Origin: Opitutaceae bacterium
Lineage (GTDB): Bacteria; Verrucomicrobiota; Verrucomicrobiia; Opitutales; Opitutaceae
Assembly: GCA_003151495.1 (NCBI GenBank)
Contig: PLXR01000147.1
Span: forward strand, 1-64,000
Direction of reading: 5' to 3'
Length of the DNA: 64,000 bases
Shown here piece after piece: positions 37,607 through 46,858 of the stretch. The notes under the pieces were generated by a model, which was not told where the DNA came from, did not search any database, and was given only the letters and a program-made list of their open reading frames with translations. Made by a program: the position numbers and the translations under genes. Numbering within the stretch: the stretch's first letter is position 1; each line of letters begins with the position of its first letter.

Positions 37607-39067
37607 TCATGGATGGGTGTTTCCACGTAGGCTCCTGAAGGCGCCGAGCGCGGCCGCCCGAGCGGCCCCGTGGTCCACGATCGGCCGGGGATAGCCGGTC
37701 CCGAGGCCCACCCCTGCCGAGGCGAGCACGGATTCCGGGGCCTCCCAGGGGGCGTGGAGAAAGCGCGTCGGCAGGGGGCCGAGTTCGGGGACCCACCTGC
37801 GCACGTAGTCGCCCTCGGGATCCCACCGCATACCCTGCTTAACAGGGGCGAAGATCCGGAAATAGGGCGCCGCATCGGCGCCGCAGCCCGCGCTCCACTG
37901 CCAGCCGAGGGTATTGTTCGCCAAGTCGGCATCCACGAGAGTGTTCCAGAACCACCGCGCCCCGTGGATCCACGATATCCTGAGGTGCTTCACGAGGAAC
38001 GAGGCTGCGACCATGCGCACCCGGTTGTGCATCCACCCGCTCTCTTGAAGTTGGCGCATTCCGGCGTCGACGATCGGGTAGCCGGTTCGCCCCTCCTGCC
38101 AGGCCCTGAGCATTGCGTGCCCCTTGTCCTCGGCCCACGGGAATCGGCTGAAGCCCGGCCTGAGCGGAATTGAGGGGGTCGTTGGGAAGTGGAAGAGGAG
38201 GTGGTGCGCGAACTCCCGCCATCCGATCTCGCGCAGGAACGTTGCGGCCTCGGGGTCCCGCGGAAACACACCCGTGTCGGCAGACAGCGCCTTGACGGCG
38301 GCCCAGGCCTGGCGCGGGCCGATTTCCCCGAAATGGAGGTGCGGGGAAAGCAGGGAGGTGCCGTCCCTCCCAGGGCGGTCGCGATCCCGGCCGTAACGCT
38401 TCAGACCTCCCGCGACGAACCGCCGCAACCTCCGGGATGCCCCCTTTTCACCGGGACTCCATCCGCCGGAAGGGATCGGATCCCGGCCGGCCTTGGGAAG
38501 GAGGTCGAGATCGGAGCATTCCAGCGACCGCGGCCACTTCCGGACCCTCGGCCCGAACGCGCCGGCGGGAAGCGCGACCGGGGGAGGAACAGGCAGCTGG
38601 AGGCAATGCCTCCAAAACGGGGTGAAGACCTGGAAGGGCCCTCCCTGCCTGTTCAACACCGCGGGCGGCTCGAAAAGGAGCGCGCTGCAGAAACCCCGCG
38701 CATCGACGCCCCGCCTCTCGAGCGCCGCGTTGACGATCCCTTCCAGCACGGCGGCTCCCGGCTCGTACCGGCGGTTCCAGTAGACCGCCCCCGCCCCCAG
38801 CTCCCGAGCCAGGCCCTCCAGCACGTGCGCGGACGCTCCCCTGGCGACGACCAGGCGCGAGCCCCTCTCGCGGAGCGACGCTTCCAGGGCCACGAGCGAA
38901 TGGTGGAGCCATGCGCGCGACGACGCGCCGGGGGCCCAGGCTCCCTCCCCTTGCGGGTCCCAGATGAAGACCGGCACGACCGGCCCCCCCCGCAGGGCGG
39001 CCGCCGAGAGGGCCGCGTTGTCACGCAGCCGGAGGTCCCGCCTCAGCCAGACAATCGCCGGGGTCAC
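37607..39067 (-). CDS. phr: Deoxyribodipyrimidine photo-lyase (cryptochrome/photolyase family)
   Basis: PAIVWLRRDLRLRDNAALSAA...TGYPIVDAGMRQLQESGWMHNRVRMVAASFLVKHLRISWIHGARWFWNTLVDADLANNTLGWQWSAGCGADAAPYFRIFAP. Confidence 0.96.
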   Translation of the reverse strand: MTPAIVWLRRDLRLRDNAALSAAALRGGPVVPVFIWDPQGEGAWAPGASSRAWLHHSLVALEASLRERGSRLVVARGASAHVLEGLARELGAGAVYWNRRYEPGAAVLEGIVNAALERRGVDARGFCSALLFEPPAVLNRQGGPFQVFTPFWRHCLQLPVPPPVALPAGAFGPRVRKWPRSLECSDLDLLPKAGRDPIPSGGWSPGEKGASRRLRRFVAGGLKRYGRDRDRPGRDGTSLLSPHLHFGEIGPRQAWAAVKALSADTGVFPRDPEAATFLREIGWREFAHHLLFHFPTTPSIPLRPGFSRFPWAEDKGHAMLRAWQEGRTGYPIVDAGMRQLQESGWMHNRVRMVAASFLVKHLRISWIHGARWFWNTLVDADLANNTLGWQWSAGCGADAAPYFRIFAPVKQGMRWDPEGDYVRRWVPELGPLPTRFLHAPWEAPESVLASAGVGLGTGYPRPIVDHGAARAAALGAFRSLRGNTHP

Positions 39068-40506
39068 AGCGCGTCCCGGTAGAGCGCGTCATAGGCCGCA
39101 GCCGCGGTCTTCCAGCTGAAATCGCGCGCCATGCACCGCTGCTGGACCGCGGCGAGGCGCGGCTTGTCGCCGAAGAGCGCCAGGGCGCGCTCAAGCGCGT
39201 CGCGCAGCGAGACGGCGTCCGGCTCGCACATGATTCCGGTTCCTGCCTCCGGATCCTCGTCTGAGTCGCGCACGGTGTCGACCAGGCCGCCCACCCTGCT
39301 CACGACCGGCACGGTCCCGTACACCTGCGAATACATCTGGTTGAGCCCGCAGGGCTCGAAGAGGGACGGCATCAGGAAGAAGTCGCTCCCGGCCTCGATC
39401 AGGTGGCTCATGGACTCGTCGTGCCTCGCGCAGACCGATATCCTCGCCGGCGCCGCGGCCGCGGCCTTTCCCAGCTCCGCCTCCATGCGCCTGTCCCCGG
39501 ACCCGAGGATGACAAACCGGGTGTCCCGCTTCGTGAAGAAATCCGTGTTGGCGAGGACGAGGTCGACGCCCTTCTGCTCGGTGAGGCGGCAGATCATCCC
39601 GTACACCGGTCCCGCGAAGGTCGGATCGAGCCCGCACTGCCTGAGAAGCTCCCTGCGGCAGGTGTTCTTTCCCGCGAGGTCCCTCGCCGAGTAGCGGGCG
39701 GGGATGAGCTTGTCGGTGGAGGGGTTCCACACGTCGGTGTCCACCCCGTTGATGAGTCCCGAGAGGTCGTCGATCCGGGTCTGCACGACCCCCTCGAGCC
39801 CGCACCCGAATTCAGGGGTCTGGATCTCCATGGCGTAGCGTGGACTGACGGTCGTCACGCGGTCCGCGAAGAGGATCCCCGCCTTCAGGAAGTTCACCTG
39901 GCCGTAGTATTCCAGGCCGTCCATGCTGAAGAGCTCGTCGGGCAGGTTGGTCCTCGCGAAGCAGACCGCCGAGAACAGTCCCTGGAAGGCGATGTTGTGG
40001 ATCGTGAACACGGTCTTCATCGCGAGCGTGACCCCGAACCTGCGCTCGGCCTCGCGCAGGAGCAGCGGCAGCAGGGCCGTCTGCCAGTCGTGCGTGTGGA
40101 CGATGTCCGCACCGAGGTCGGCGAGCCGCATGGTCTCCACGACCGCCTTGCAGAAGAAGATGAACCGGTCGGAGTTGTCCTCGTAGTCCCTCTCGCCGTT
40201 GCCGTAGGGGTAGCGCCTGTCGTAGTATTCGTCCCGGCAGACCAGGAACACCGTGAGGTTCTTCCTCGGGGAGAACGTGAGGACGTCGCCCGAGAGGAAC
40301 TGGTCACCCATCTCTATCTTCAGCCGGAACCTCCGCTCGGCGCCGGCGGCGAGCGGATGGGCCAGCGCGTCCCGGTAACCCGGAAGGAAGACCGAGACCT
40401 CGTGGCCCATGTTCACAAACGTCGCCGTCAGGGCCCCCACCGCGTCCGCAAGGCCCCCCGTCTTCATATAGGGGTAAAGCTCACTCGCCGCGTGGACGAT
40501 CTTCAT
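39064..40506 (-). CDS. glgA: Glycogen synthase
   Basis: MKIVHAASELYPYMKTGGLADAVGALTATF...FTIHNIAFQGLFS...HTHDWQTALLPLLL...MPSLFEPCGLNQMYSQVYGTVPVVSRVGGLVDTV; 4-nt overlap with phr start. Confidence 0.96.
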   Translation of the reverse strand: MKIVHAASELYPYMKTGGLADAVGALTATFVNMGHEVSVFLPGYRDALAHPLAAGAERRFRLKIEMGDQFLSGDVLTFSPRKNLTVFLVCRDEYYDRRYPYGNGERDYEDNSDRFIFFCKAVVETMRLADLGADIVHTHDWQTALLPLLLREAERRFGVTLAMKTVFTIHNIAFQGLFSAVCFARTNLPDELFSMDGLEYYGQVNFLKAGILFADRVTTVSPRYAMEIQTPEFGCGLEGVVQTRIDDLSGLINGVDTDVWNPSTDKLIPARYSARDLAGKNTCRRELLRQCGLDPTFAGPVYGMICRLTEQKGVDLVLANTDFFTKRDTRFVILGSGDRRMEAELGKAAAAAPARISVCARHDESMSHLIEAGSDFFLMPSLFEPCGLNQMYSQVYGTVPVVSRVGGLVDTVRDSDEDPEAGTGIMCEPDAVSLRDALERALALFGDKPRLAAVQQRCMARDFSWKTAAAAYDALYRDAL

Positions 40507-40702
40507 GGTGCTTGTTCTGCGGGTTTTGGCTTCCTGGCGGAGATCCCGGCGGCGATGTTGCCGCGGCCGGGGGGACTGAACGTGTCCGTTGGACCAGACT
40601 TGGCGGATATTGGAACGTCAGCCTACCGCGCCGCCGGGCGGGTTGTCGAGACGGAGCGGGAGAAAAAGGAGGGCCCGCCGGCCATGCGACCCGACGAAGC
40701 GC

Positions 40703-43700
40703 CTAGTGCGCTGCGGGGGTGCCGCCCCCACGCGGGGACCGCACGGCGAAAAGGGAGGCTACGAGGAGCAAGAGGCCGGCCGCGGCGACAGCCAGCGAGA
40801 CCCGGAAAAACCGGGGCTCATAGCTGATCCTAACGCGGTAATCCCCCGCCTTCTCGATCACGAGCCCCTGGAAGGCATGGTTCACCCGGATGACCTTCGC
40901 CTCCCTCCCGTTGATCTCGGCGCGGGCGTAGCGCGGCCAAAACACCTCGCAGAGCACGGCAATCCCGGGACCTGGGGCATGGATCGTGAACGCCGTCGTC
41001 CTCTCGGTCAGCGCGTACCCGCTCGCAGGCTCCACGGTGCGTCCCTCCGGGTCCGCCGGCAAGTCCCCCAGCGCATCCTCCGCGGCGTCCCCTGCCTGGA
41101 TCGCGGCGAACGGCCGGCCATCCCCCTTCATCACGAGCCTCACCAGGCCGGCGGGGTCGCGGTACCGGACGACCCGGTCCACGAAGAACGCCCGCGGCCA
41201 GGCCGTCGGGCTCTCATACGTGTCCAGGTCATAGTGCCCGTCAAGGACGAGACCGGAACCGAGCGCGCCGGTCACTGGGTTGTTGAAATAGTACCGCACG
41301 TTCATGAAATCCAGGAACGGCCTGGCCCTGGCGACCGCGTCCCTTTCCAGGTCCAGCCTCCAGTCCCAGAGCCTCGAGATCGGCGCATCCCCGGTGAGCT
41401 CGCGGTAGTAGGGGTTCATGAGCGCGTCGGGCCCCCCGATGCCCTCGAGCCCGTACGCCGCCGACCAGCCCGGGAAGAAGGATCCGTCGATGCCGACTCC
41501 CCGGCCCGGCCCGGCCGCCTGGCCCGCGCGCATGCGCTCCATCGCGGCGGAGGCCGCGTGAAAGTCGGGGCGGGGCCCCGGGTGGAGGGTGTAGTCCTCG
41601 AAGCCGGCCGACGGCGGCTGGAGCCCCTGCCTCCAAAGCAGGAGCCATCCGCAGAGGATGAGCCCGAGGGCCGAGCCGGGCGACAGCCTCCGCGCCGCCA
41701 GGCAACGCCTCGCGATCCACCCCAGCGCCGCCAGCGCGGCGACCAGCGAGACCGCGTAGGCCTTGACAAAACCGCTCGCCCCGAGCGCCTGCCCGGGCTG
41801 CAGCGGGGAAAACACCGGTTCCGAGGCGAAGACCGTGCGCTGGACCGCCTGGCCGAAGGCGACGTAGTGGAACAGGAGCGCGAAGAGGAGCGCGCCCGCG
41901 ATCGCCAGGTCCCCCCTGCCCTCCCGCGTGCCCAGCCGGTCGGCCGCGGCGCAGAATCCGGCGCCGGCCGCGACCGACCAGAGGACGATCAGCGCGCAGG
42001 AGAAGCAGTTGTCGATGTGGGCCACGTTTCGCAGGAAGGGGACCTGAACGATCCATGACGGCGGCACCAGGCCGAACGCCAGCGCCAGCGGCACGAGCGA
42101 GCTCGCCGCGAGGACGATCGCCGTCCTGTTGGCGGACTGCGCGCGCAGTGTCGCCAGGAAGTAGAGCACGCCCGCGAGGACGAGGAAGTTCGCGGACGGG
42201 TTGAACACGAACCCCCCCGGGGTCAGCGGACGGTAGAAGGCCTCGTCGAAGGCCCCGATCAGGAGGGACGGCTGGATCTGGAATGCGCTGGCGGCGTTGT
42301 AGCTCGTGTAGGACAGGCCGAGGGTGGCGAGGAACGTCGTCCAGGCGGGGGCGCTGATCATCGCGAGGAGAACCGCGGACCACGACGCCGCGGCCAGCTT
42401 CCGCAGCCGGACGCCCCAGGGCTCCTGCGCGGCGAGCACGACACACAGGCCAGAGAGGTTCATGGAGAGCAGGAGCATGTAGGCCTCCTTCACGGTCCCG
42501 CTGCACATGAGCGCGAGGTTGGCGGCAACGAGGGCGGCAGCCCAGCGGGCCGCGCCCCTCACGTCCCGGGCCTGCGAGGCCCTGACCCAGCAGTACAGGG
42601 GCCAGGGCGCCAGGCAGAGGCTGAAGTAGGCCGGGTGGTTGAACCTGTAGATGAAGAAGCCGAAGAAGGGCGCCGCGAGGCTGACCAGCGCGGCCGCCGC
42701 GGTGCGGCGCGTGACCGCGAGCACGAGCAGGCCGAGCCCGAGCGCCAGGAGCCATTTCTCGGCCAGGTACTTGAAATCCCAGGCCCATGCGGCGCCGTTC
42801 GCGGCGACTACCAGGAAGTGGACGGGGTCGCCGAACATCGACTGCCCCTGGCCGAGGAGCGGGATGCCCCCGGAGTTGTACCGGTTCCAGAGGGGCCACT
42901 CGCCGTCCCGGAACACCGCGCGGTGCTCGACCATGGAGTACGGGACGTGCTGCCACATGACCGCACCGACATCGGAGCCCTTCACGTCGGTGAGGAACGG
43001 CGACGAGTAGCCGGGAAGGCTTGGCGTCCCGTCGTAGAGGAAGCGCAGGTCCTCTATATTCGCAGCGACGTGGCTCTTGCCGCCCAGTGCGACCGGATAG
43101 GCGCTCAGGACGACGGCGAGGGCCGAAACCGACGCGATCGCCCAGGAGGGCCGGCTCCAGAGCCGCCGAAGCCCCTCCGCCAGCCTCCCCCTGAGGGCCC
43201 CGGCGCTCCCGATCCCCAGAATGGCGGCGGCGAGCAGCAGGAAGACCCCCGCGGCGCGCGGGACCCACTGCCAGGCCAGGGAAGTGAGGCTCGTGAAGAG
43301 CCTGAGGGGCGGACTGAAGCGCAGGATCAGCTGGGGATCGTTTCCGCCGGGGGCGATGTTCACCGCAAGGCCGTCCCCGTCGCGGACCAAGGACTGGATC
43401 TGGTTCTGGGCCCCGAAGTCGTCCAGCCCGACAGGCCGGATCAGGCGCCCTCCCGCCTCGACCATCCTCACGGAGGTGATCACCACCGTCCCGTCCCCGT
43501 CTATCGGGTCGAGGCGAAGGGACGGGTACACGCCTGCGGGCACCGGAAGGCGGTAGGTGGCGGCGCCCCCTCCGGCCGGAACCGCGGCCGAGGACGAGTT
43601 CCTCTCGCTTAAGCCCCCGCCCGAATCCCAGAACACCTGGACCCGGCCCGCCCTCGTCGACTTGAGGCGGACCTCGAGCGCCAGGTCCTTCGCGTCCCTG

Positions 43701-43783
43701 TGCAGGGCGGGCAGGAACGGGAGGGCCACAGCCGCGCTCAGCAGGGCTAAGGCGGCGAGCGCCTGGGCGTTAAGGATTTTCAA
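40703..43783 (-). CDS. Large multi-TM protein with C-terminal soluble domain (YfhO-like)
   Basis: 1026 aa, many TM helices, C-terminal YDLDTYESPTAWPRAFFVDRVVRY...YALTERTTAFTIHAPGPGIAVLCEVFWPRYARAEINGREAKVIRVNHAFQGLVIEKAGDYRVRISYEPRFFRVSLAV typical of YfhO-type proteins. Confidence 0.75.
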   Translation of the reverse strand: MKILNAQALAALALLSAAVALPFLPALHRDAKDLALEVRLKSTRAGRVQVFWDSGGGLSERNSSSAAVPAGGGAATYRLPVPAGVYPSLRLDPIDGDGTVVITSVRMVEAGGRLIRPVGLDDFGAQNQIQSLVRDGDGLAVNIAPGGNDPQLILRFSPPLRLFTSLTSLAWQWVPRAAGVFLLLAAAILGIGSAGALRGRLAEGLRRLWSRPSWAIASVSALAVVLSAYPVALGGKSHVAANIEDLRFLYDGTPSLPGYSSPFLTDVKGSDVGAVMWQHVPYSMVEHRAVFRDGEWPLWNRYNSGGIPLLGQGQSMFGDPVHFLVVAANGAAWAWDFKYLAEKWLLALGLGLLVLAVTRRTAAAALVSLAAPFFGFFIYRFNHPAYFSLCLAPWPLYCWVRASQARDVRGAARWAAALVAANLALMCSGTVKEAYMLLLSMNLSGLCVVLAAQEPWGVRLRKLAAASWSAVLLAMISAPAWTTFLATLGLSYTSYNAASAFQIQPSLLIGAFDEAFYRPLTPGGFVFNPSANFLVLAGVLYFLATLRAQSANRTAIVLAASSLVPLALAFGLVPPSWIVQVPFLRNVAHIDNCFSCALIVLWSVAAGAGFCAAADRLGTREGRGDLAIAGALLFALLFHYVAFGQAVQRTVFASEPVFSPLQPGQALGASGFVKAYAVSLVAALAALGWIARRCLAARRLSPGSALGLILCGWLLLWRQGLQPPSAGFEDYTLHPGPRPDFHAASAAMERMRAGQAAGPGRGVGIDGSFFPGWSAAYGLEGIGGPDALMNPYYRELTGDAPISRLWDWRLDLERDAVARARPFLDFMNVRYYFNNPVTGALGSGLVLDGHYDLDTYESPTAWPRAFFVDRVVRYRDPAGLVRLVMKGDGRPFAAIQAGDAAEDALGDLPADPEGRTVEPASGYALTERTTAFTIHAPGPGIAVLCEVFWPRYARAEINGREAKVIRVNHAFQGLVIEKAGDYRVRISYEPRFFRVSLAVAAAGLLLLVASLFAVRSPRGGGTPAAH

Positions 43784-43825
43784 CCCGCCGTAAAATGCAC
43801 CCTTGTGCCAGCGCTGTCATTAAAA

Positions 43826-44308
43826 ATGGGATCCCTTCGGGGCGACATGGGCGATTGGTGCGCCGGAATGCGCGATGTTCGCGACCGGGCCCAGGCGGAG
43901 CCGTTCCTCATCCGATGCCTGGGGATCCGCGGCTCCTGCCTCAACCTCGGTGCGATAAGCGCCGCGGCCGTGTTCGATCGAATGGCGGCCGAGATGGAGC
44001 GATATGTCGGCCAGGGCTCGGGCGCCCCGGAACCCTTCACTCCGGCGCTCATCTCGACGCAACTCGATGAGCTGGATCGGGAGCATCGGGGCGAGGTCCA
44101 TGGCCGCGGCATAGGTCCGCGAGGCTGCCTGGTTTCCCCTGGCCCCGCAGGGGCCCCGCTCCCAATCTGCTTAATGCTCTCGCCAATTCGCGCGCAATGG
44201 GGGATGTTGGAGCCGGTTGACTCGCTGTTCGCGGGTCCCGTCAAGAAATGTCAAACAACAAGTCGGGCCGCAGAGGCCCCCAGGCCGATGACACCGTCAG
44301 AGGCGTAA
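43826..44308 (+). other. Possible decayed Hpt-like domain ORF
   Basis: GIRGSCLNLGAISAAAVFDRMAAEMERYVGQGSGAPEPFTPALISTQLDELDREH resembles Hpt (H.LKGS..NLGA...A..ce.mE) but lacks the phospho-His; tail is not protein-like and overlaps rnr out of frame. Confidence 0.3.
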
Positions 44309-46305
44309 TTCAATTTCGAGCAGGCGGTTCCGCCTTCATCATCGTCGGGGGGAACCGCGACGAGCCGTCGGTCCAGATTGCCCCGGACGACACCGGTGTC
44401 GCCCTCCCGGGCGACTCCGTCGTCGCGCGGATCTACCATGGCGTGGCCGGCAAGAGGCCCGGCGAGCGCGTCGGGCGCGTGACCGAGATCCTCGAGCGCA
44501 ACCGCACCACGATCGTGGGCGACCTAAGGCGCGAGGGGCGCAACTACATCGTCGCCCCGGACGACCCCCGCTTCGTCTACGAGATCGCCGTCCCGGACCC
44601 CACCCGCTCCTCCGTCCGGCCCGTGCCCCACCCGGGCGACAAGGTCGTCGTGAAGCTCGGCGAATGGCGCCGCCGCGAGCAGCCCCTTGTCGGCGAGATC
44701 ACCGACAGGCTTGGCCGGACCCATGAGCCCCGGGCGGAGCTCCTCGGCATCTTCATCAAGCACGGGCTCGAGCCCAACTTCCCGCCGGACGTCGAGCGCG
44801 AGGCGGCCGCCCTCCCCGACCGCGTCCACCCCAGGGATGCGGAGGGGCGCAGGGACTACAGGGATATCCCTGTCTTCACGATCGACCCCGACGACGCAAA
44901 GGACTTTGACGACGCTCTCTCTATAGAGGACCTGGGCCACGGGGACACCCGGGTCGGCATCCACATAGCGGACGTGTCGCACTACGTGAGGCACGGCACC
45001 GCGATCGACCGCGAGGCGCGGACGCGGGGCAACTCGACCTACCTGGTCGGCACGGTCATCCCCATGCTCCCCGAGAAGCTCTCGAACGGCCTGTGCTCGC
45101 TCGTCGAGGCGCAGGACCGGCTGTGCAAGGCGGTCTTCCTCACCTTCGGCCCCGACTTCAGGATCAAGGAGACCGACTACGCGAACACGGTCATCCGCAG
45201 CAGGAAGCGCCTGACCTACAAGCAGGCGTACGCCCTGCTGTTCGAGGACAACCTGGAGAAGATCCGCGCCATGCCGGTCCCGCCGAAGCACCAGACAGGC
45301 TCGACCGGAAGGGCGCTCCGGGAACTCGAGGACTATGAGCTCGAGGACCTGCAGGCCTGGATCAGGCACCTCTGGAGGATCGGCGGCGCGCTTCGCCGCG
45401 AGCGGATGGCCCACGGGAGCCTCGACCTCGACATGCCCGAGACGAAGATCTTCGTCGACCCCCAGGGCTACGCCGACCGGCTGGAGAGGATCGAGCAGGA
45501 CGAGAGCCACCAGTTGATCGAGGAGTTCATGCTGGCCGCCAACGAGGCGGTCGCCCGCCTGACACGCACCCAGAAGCTCCCCTCGCTCTACCGGGTCCAC
45601 GACAATCCCGACGCCGAGAAGCTCAACGACTACCGGCAGTTCGTGGCCACGTTCGGGATCAAGGTCGGCGACCTCTCGCGCAGGGAGGAGGTCGTCAAGC
45701 TCCTCTCAATTCTAAAGACGCACCCCCAGGGCTACACGCTGCGCACCCAGTTCCTGCGAAGCCTGAAGAAGGCCTGCTACAGGGCGACCCCAGACGGGCA
45801 CTTCGGGCTCCACAAGAAGGATTACACGCACTTCACCTCCCCCATTCGCCGGTACTCGGACCTGGTCGTCCACCAGGTCCTCCAGTCCTACCTCACGCGC
45901 AAGGAGGGAGGCGCCGCCCGCCACGACGTCCGCGGGATCACCCAGCTGGCCGAGCACCTGAGCAACACCGAGATCAACTCGACCGAGGCCGAGCGCGAGA
46001 GCGTGAAGATCAAGCTCCTCGAGTTCTTCGAGCGCGAGCTCGCGAAGAAGAAGCGCACGGCGTTCGCGGCGATCATCACCGACGTCCGCCGTCACGGGTT
46101 CTTCATAGAGCTCGTCGAGTCCATGACCTTCGGGTTCGTCTCGGCCGACGCGCTGGGCGACGACTACTACCAGCTCAACCAGGAGGGCAACGCCCTCGTG
46201 GGAAGGCGCAAGCACCACCGGTTCGAGCTGAACGGGCGGCTTGACGTCGTCGTGGACAAGGTGGACCGGTTCAAGCGCGTCATTGATTTCCGGCCCGCCA
46301 GTTGA
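44248..46305 (+). CDS. rnr: Ribonuclease R
   Basis: VFTIDPDDAKDFDDALSIEDLGHGDTRVGIHIADVSHYVRHGTAIDREARTRGNSTYLVGTVIPMLPEKLSNGLCSL...YTHFTSPIRRYSDLVVHQVL...MTFGFVSADALGDDYY (S1). Confidence 0.96.
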   Translation: MSNNKSGRRGPQADDTVRGVIQFRAGGSAFIIVGGNRDEPSVQIAPDDTGVALPGDSVVARIYHGVAGKRPGERVGRVTEILERNRTTIVGDLRREGRNYIVAPDDPRFVYEIAVPDPTRSSVRPVPHPGDKVVVKLGEWRRREQPLVGEITDRLGRTHEPRAELLGIFIKHGLEPNFPPDVEREAAALPDRVHPRDAEGRRDYRDIPVFTIDPDDAKDFDDALSIEDLGHGDTRVGIHIADVSHYVRHGTAIDREARTRGNSTYLVGTVIPMLPEKLSNGLCSLVEAQDRLCKAVFLTFGPDFRIKETDYANTVIRSRKRLTYKQAYALLFEDNLEKIRAMPVPPKHQTGSTGRALRELEDYELEDLQAWIRHLWRIGGALRRERMAHGSLDLDMPETKIFVDPQGYADRLERIEQDESHQLIEEFMLAANEAVARLTRTQKLPSLYRVHDNPDAEKLNDYRQFVATFGIKVGDLSRREEVVKLLSILKTHPQGYTLRTQFLRSLKKACYRATPDGHFGLHKKDYTHFTSPIRRYSDLVVHQVLQSYLTRKEGGAARHDVRGITQLAEHLSNTEINSTEAERESVKIKLLEFFERELAKKKRTAFAAIITDVRRHGFFIELVESMTFGFVSADALGDDYYQLNQEGNALVGRRKHHRFELNGRLDVVVDKVDRFKRVIDFRPAS

Positions 46306-46318
46306 TTTTTATCCGCCC

Positions 46319-46849
46319 ATGAAACACTACGACTTCCCCACCCATTTCCGGGAGCTCTACGACCGCGCGGTGGCGCTGTACGCCAAGGGCCAGCGCGGCG
46401 CCGAGTCATTCTTCGACAAGGAGCAGACCGCTTGGCTCGCCTCGAACGGCATCACGCCCCAGCACGTCTACGACTACGCCGAGGACGATGTCGGCGGGGG
46501 CGAGCCGGGGTTCGCGCACGCGGTCCTCATCGAGTCGGCGAGGCACAACTTCTTCATGAACGTCCAGCACGGCAAGGCGTCGACCCGGGTGCTCCAGGAG
46601 TCGTCCATGCCCGCGAAGACGGACGCGGTGAAGGGGATCGAGTGGCTGCCGCGCATCATCCCGAAGGCGAAGGCGAAGCTCCGCGGCGAGCTCCCGGCGA
46701 GCCTCATGTACTGCTGCGGCGGCGACCGGCGATTCTTCAAGGCGCACGACATCCTGCCGTCCGAGTTCCTGGGCGTCGTCTGGAGAAACGGGGACAATGA
46801 CGCGGCCACGATCGACTGGGTCGTGGCCAGGAGCGCCGCGGCCAAGTAG
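46319..46849 (+). CDS. DUF5069-like conserved protein
   Basis: MKHYDFPTHFRELYDRAVALYAKGQRGAESFFDKEQTAWLASNGITPQHVYDYAEDDVGGGEPGFAHAVLIESARHNFFMNVQHGKAS...GIEWLPRIIPKAKAKLRGELPASLMYCCGGDRRFFKAHDILPSEFL. Confidence 0.75.
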   Translation: MKHYDFPTHFRELYDRAVALYAKGQRGAESFFDKEQTAWLASNGITPQHVYDYAEDDVGGGEPGFAHAVLIESARHNFFMNVQHGKASTRVLQESSMPAKTDAVKGIEWLPRIIPKAKAKLRGELPASLMYCCGGDRRFFKAHDILPSEFLGVVWRNGDNDAATIDWVVARSAAAK

Positions 46850-46858
46850 GCCGCGGAA

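Noticed and set aside
41241-43268. 675-aa minus-strand ORF inside the YfhO-like gene
   Set aside because: Alternate frame of the 1026-aa membrane protein; Arg/Gly-rich shadow.
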